DNA from: Azonexus sp.
GTDB taxonomy: Bacteria > Pseudomonadota > Gammaproteobacteria > Burkholderiales > Rhodocyclaceae
Assembly (NCBI GenBank): GCA_017983755.1
Contig: JAGOAU010000012.1
Coordinates: 23,147-87,146, forward strand
Length of the DNA: 64,000 bases
Reading direction: 5' to 3'
The notes beneath the pieces were generated by a model that saw nothing but the letters and a program-made list of their open reading frames with translations, did not search any database and was not told the origin of the DNA. The translations under genes and the position numbers were made by a program. Shown here in pieces: positions 61,782-64,000 of the stretch (the first letter of the stretch is position 1; each line of letters opens with the position of its first letter).

Positions 61782-64000
61782 AGCATTTCCGCGTCGTCCA
61801 TCGCCTGTCGCGCCGCATCCGGGTCATCGCGCCGTCGCTGGTCAGGGACGCGGAGCGCTGCTACATCCTGGAAATCCTGCTGCGCAAGCACCCGGCGGTG
61901 CAGGATGTGGCGCTGGTGCCCGACATCGGCTCGCTGGCGATCCGTTTCGACCCGGCCGCCTTGCCCGAGCAGCGCTTGCTGGCGACCCTCGACGCCGTGC
62001 TTGGCAACCTGATCGCCGCGCCCAAGGCGCCGCCGCCAGCCGCTGCCCCGGTCGACGGCCCGGTCAGCGAATGTTCGCTGGCGGTCGAAGGCATGACCTG
62101 CGCCTCCTGCGCGCTGCTGATCGAGATGAAGCTCAAGCGCGACCCGCGGGTGCGCGACGCGGCGGTTAATTTCGCCGCGGCGACTGTAACGGTGCACGGC
62201 GTGATCGACCGCGACGGTGTGGCGGAAGTCGTCCGCCGCCTCGGTTACGAAACGCGGCCGATGGATACACTGGCCCAGCGCCGCCTGCTCGTCGAGCGCG
62301 AGAAGGCGCGCGTCGAGGAGGCGAAGAAACGCTTCGTCCAGTCGGCGCTGCTGACGGCGCCGGTGATGATTTCCGGCATGCTGATGCACCGCTCGCCGGC
62401 GCTGCGCCTGATCGAGTTCGGCCTGTCGTCCGCCGTCCTGTTCGGAAGCGCCGACAGCATCTTCCGCAAGGCCTGGGCGCTCGCCAGGCAGGGCGAGGCC
62501 AACATGGACACGCTGATCGCCGTCGGTTCCGGCGCGGCTTGGGCCTATAGCATTCCCGGCGTGTTCAAGCTGCACCACCACGTCTATTTCGAGTCGGCGG
62601 CCGCCATCTGCACCTTCGTGCTGCTCGGCCGCTACATGGAGGAACGCGCCAAGGGCAAGGCCGGCGAGGCGATCCGCAAGCTGATCGAACTGCAGCCGGA
62701 AACGGCGCTGCGCATCGACGCCGATGGTTCCGAACGGGAAATCCCGATCGACGATGTGCAGGTCGGCGACACGCTGCGCGTGCGCGCCGGCGACAAGGTG
62801 CCGACCGACGGCCGGGTCATCGAGGGGCAATCGGCGGTCGACGAGGCGATGATGACCGGCGAGTCGCTGCCCGTCGCCAAGGCAGCCGACGACCAGGTGA
62901 TCGGCGGCTGCCTGAACGGCAACGGCAGCTTCACCATGCGCGTCACCGCGGTCGGTGGCGACACCGTGCTGTCCGGCATCGTCAGGCTGGTCGATCACGC
63001 CCAGGGCAGCAAGCTGCCGGTGCAGAAGCTGGCCGACCGCATTTCGGCGCGCTTCGTGCCCGCCGTCGGCGGCATTGCCGGGCTGACCTTCGCCGCCTGG
63101 TCGCTGGCCGGCGCGCCGGTTTCGGCGGCATTGGCCCACTCGGTCGCCGTGCTGCTGATCGCCTGCCCGTGCGCGCTCGGGCTGGCGACGCCGACGGCGA
63201 TCATGGTCGGCACCGGCCAGGCCGCCCGGCGCGGCATCTACATCCGCAACGGCGAGGCGCTGGAAACTGCGGCCAAACTGACCACCGTCGTTTTCGACAA
63301 GACCGGCACCATCACCGAAGGCAAGCCGGCGGTGACCGACGCCTTCATCCTGCCCGGCATGGGCGAGGCGCGGCTGGCGGCGCTGATCGGCGCCGCCGAG
63401 GCGGGTTCCGAACACTTCCTGGCCCGTGCGCTGGCCGACTGGCGCCGGCCGCGCGCCACCCAGGCTCTGACGGCGGCGGTCTTCGCCGCCCATCCTGGCC
63501 GCGGCGTCACCGCCGAAGTGGATGGCGTCGAGGTCGTCATCGGCAACGCCGCGCTGCTCGGCGAACGCGGCATCGATGGCGCGCCGCTCGCCGCAGAGGC
63601 GGCGCGGCTGGCCGAGCAGGGCAAGACGCCGGTGTTCGTCGCGGTCGACGGCCGGGCGATGGCCATTTTCGCCATCGCCGACCAGCCGCGCCCGGGCGCC
63701 CGCGAGGCCATTGCGCTGCTGCACCGGCTCGGGCTGAAGACGGTGATGGCTACCGGCGACCTCGAAGCGGTCGCCGGCCACGTCGCCCGCGAGGTCGGCA
63801 TCGACCGCGTGCTGGCCCGCTGCACGCCGTCCGACAAGCTGGCCGTCATTCGCGACCTGCAGGCCGGCGGCGCCAAGGTCGGCATGATCGGCGACGGCAT
63901 CAATGATGCGCCTGCCCTGGCCGCCGCCGACGTCGGCTTCGCCATCGGCGGCGGTGCCGACATCGCCGTCGAATCGGCCGACGTGACGCTGGTCGGCGGC
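61778..64000 (+). CDS. P1B-type heavy-metal (probably copper) ATPase, 3' end outside window
   Basis: 741 codons seen, open at the right edge. N-terminal HMA-like domain without CxxC (residues 1-75), then a true HMA with GMTCASC at 105-111. A-domain motif MMTGESLP; membrane motif CPC (LLIACPCALGLATPTA, near 463), phosphorylation site DKTGTIT from residue 507, hinge GDGINDAPALAAADVGFAIG near the edge. CPC marks the Cu(I)/Ag(I) type. Whether it exports copper or feeds the periplasm for enzyme assembly, as FixI/CtpA types do, is open; its Sco1/TlpA partners favour assembly. Confidence 0.92.
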   Translation, partial: MKHFRVVHRLSRRIRVIAPSLVRDAERCYILEILLRKHPAVQDVALVPDIGSLAIRFDPAALPEQRLLATLDAVLGNLIAAPKAPPPAAAPVDGPVSECSLAVEGMTCASCALLIEMKLKRDPRVRDAAVNFAAATVTVHGVIDRDGVAEVVRRLGYETRPMDTLAQRRLLVEREKARVEEAKKRFVQSALLTAPVMISGMLMHRSPALRLIEFGLSSAVLFGSADSIFRKAWALARQGEANMDTLIAVGSGAAWAYSIPGVFKLHHHVYFESAAAICTFVLLGRYMEERAKGKAGEAIRKLIELQPETALRIDADGSEREIPIDDVQVGDTLRVRAGDKVPTDGRVIEGQSAVDEAMMTGESLPVAKAADDQVIGGCLNGNGSFTMRVTAVGGDTVLSGIVRLVDHAQGSKLPVQKLADRISARFVPAVGGIAGLTFAAWSLAGAPVSAALAHSVAVLLIACPCALGLATPTAIMVGTGQAARRGIYIRNGEALETAAKLTTVVFDKTGTITEGKPAVTDAFILPGMGEARLAALIGAAEAGSEHFLARALADWRRPRATQALTAAVFAAHPGRGVTAEVDGVEVVIGNAALLGERGIDGAPLAAEAARLAEQGKTPVFVAVDGRAMAIFAIADQPRPGAREAIALLHRLGLKTVMATGDLEAVAGHVAREVGIDRVLARCTPSDKLAVIRDLQAGGAKVGMIGDGINDAPALAAADVGFAIGGGADIAVESADVTLVGG

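Noticed and set aside
1-64000. CRISPR arrays, tRNA or rRNA genes, prophage or integrase genes
   Set aside because: Looked for and not seen; there are no regularly spaced repeats, cloverleaf-type sequences or recombinase motifs.

Overview
The window is GC-rich and densely packed with genes. It looks like the chromosome of a betaproteobacterium, most likely of the order Rhodocyclales (Dechloromonas/Azonexus-like). This rests on the succinate dehydrogenase / citrate synthase / 2-oxoglutarate dehydrogenase run preceded by a GntR regulator and mdh, on the many c-di-GMP and sensor proteins, and on the general protein style. The assignment is inference; there is no rRNA gene to anchor it.

Layout. 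0-2.5 kb: 3' end of a type I restriction hsdR gene, then a TIR-domain membrane protein. 2.5-5.7 kb: two secreted proteins (kelch propeller and beta-helix) that share an N-terminal motif. 5.7-8.6 kb: rlmF and an AAA ATPase gene broken by one stop codon. 8.7-11.9 kb: a minus-strand block of a TPR protein, a beta-CASP-like metallo-hydrolase, a PD-(D/E)XK-like protein and a DnaQ-like protein whose active site has lost three residues. 11.9-16.5 kb: assorted metabolic and small genes (ABM monooxygenase, NPD flavoprotein, ankyrin, CBS, truC, CitE-like lyase). 16.6-29.3 kb: the TCA block, mdh / gntR / sdhCDAB-sdhE / gltA / sucA-sucB-lpdA, with clear terminators and a perfect palindromic operator between mdh and gntR. 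29.4-37.9 kb: a signalling run of REC-EAL protein, periplasmic binding lipoprotein and histidine kinase, then zapE, a truncated HD-GYP gene and a short secretin-like gene. 37.9-47.6 kb: GH46-type enzyme, metY, glycine-zipper protein, mnmC, a diguanylate cyclase, a palindromic REP/MITE-like element, lysS and a nucleoside-recognition membrane protein. 47.6-54.9 kb: a Czc-type heavy-metal RND efflux operon with extra periplasmic proteins. 55-64 kb: small periplasmic proteins, then a tightly overlapping run of Sco1, FtsX-type ABC transporter, membrane protein, TlpA-like thioredoxin, Cys-rich mini-protein, Met-rich protein, HMA-like protein and P1B-type ATPase, which reads as one copper-handling operon.

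The strongest unexplained signal cuts across all of this. A 12-base word, GTTGCGGTCGAC with two permitted transitions (GYTGCGGTYRAC restricted to the complement of GTYGACCGCARC), occurs 20 times on the two strands. It lies in genes and gaps alike, and most copies are followed on the same side by two A/T tracts about one helical turn apart. This is the architecture of the DNA-uptake signal sequences of Pasteurellaceae. I know of no such element described for this group. It is the best candidate here for an undescribed system.
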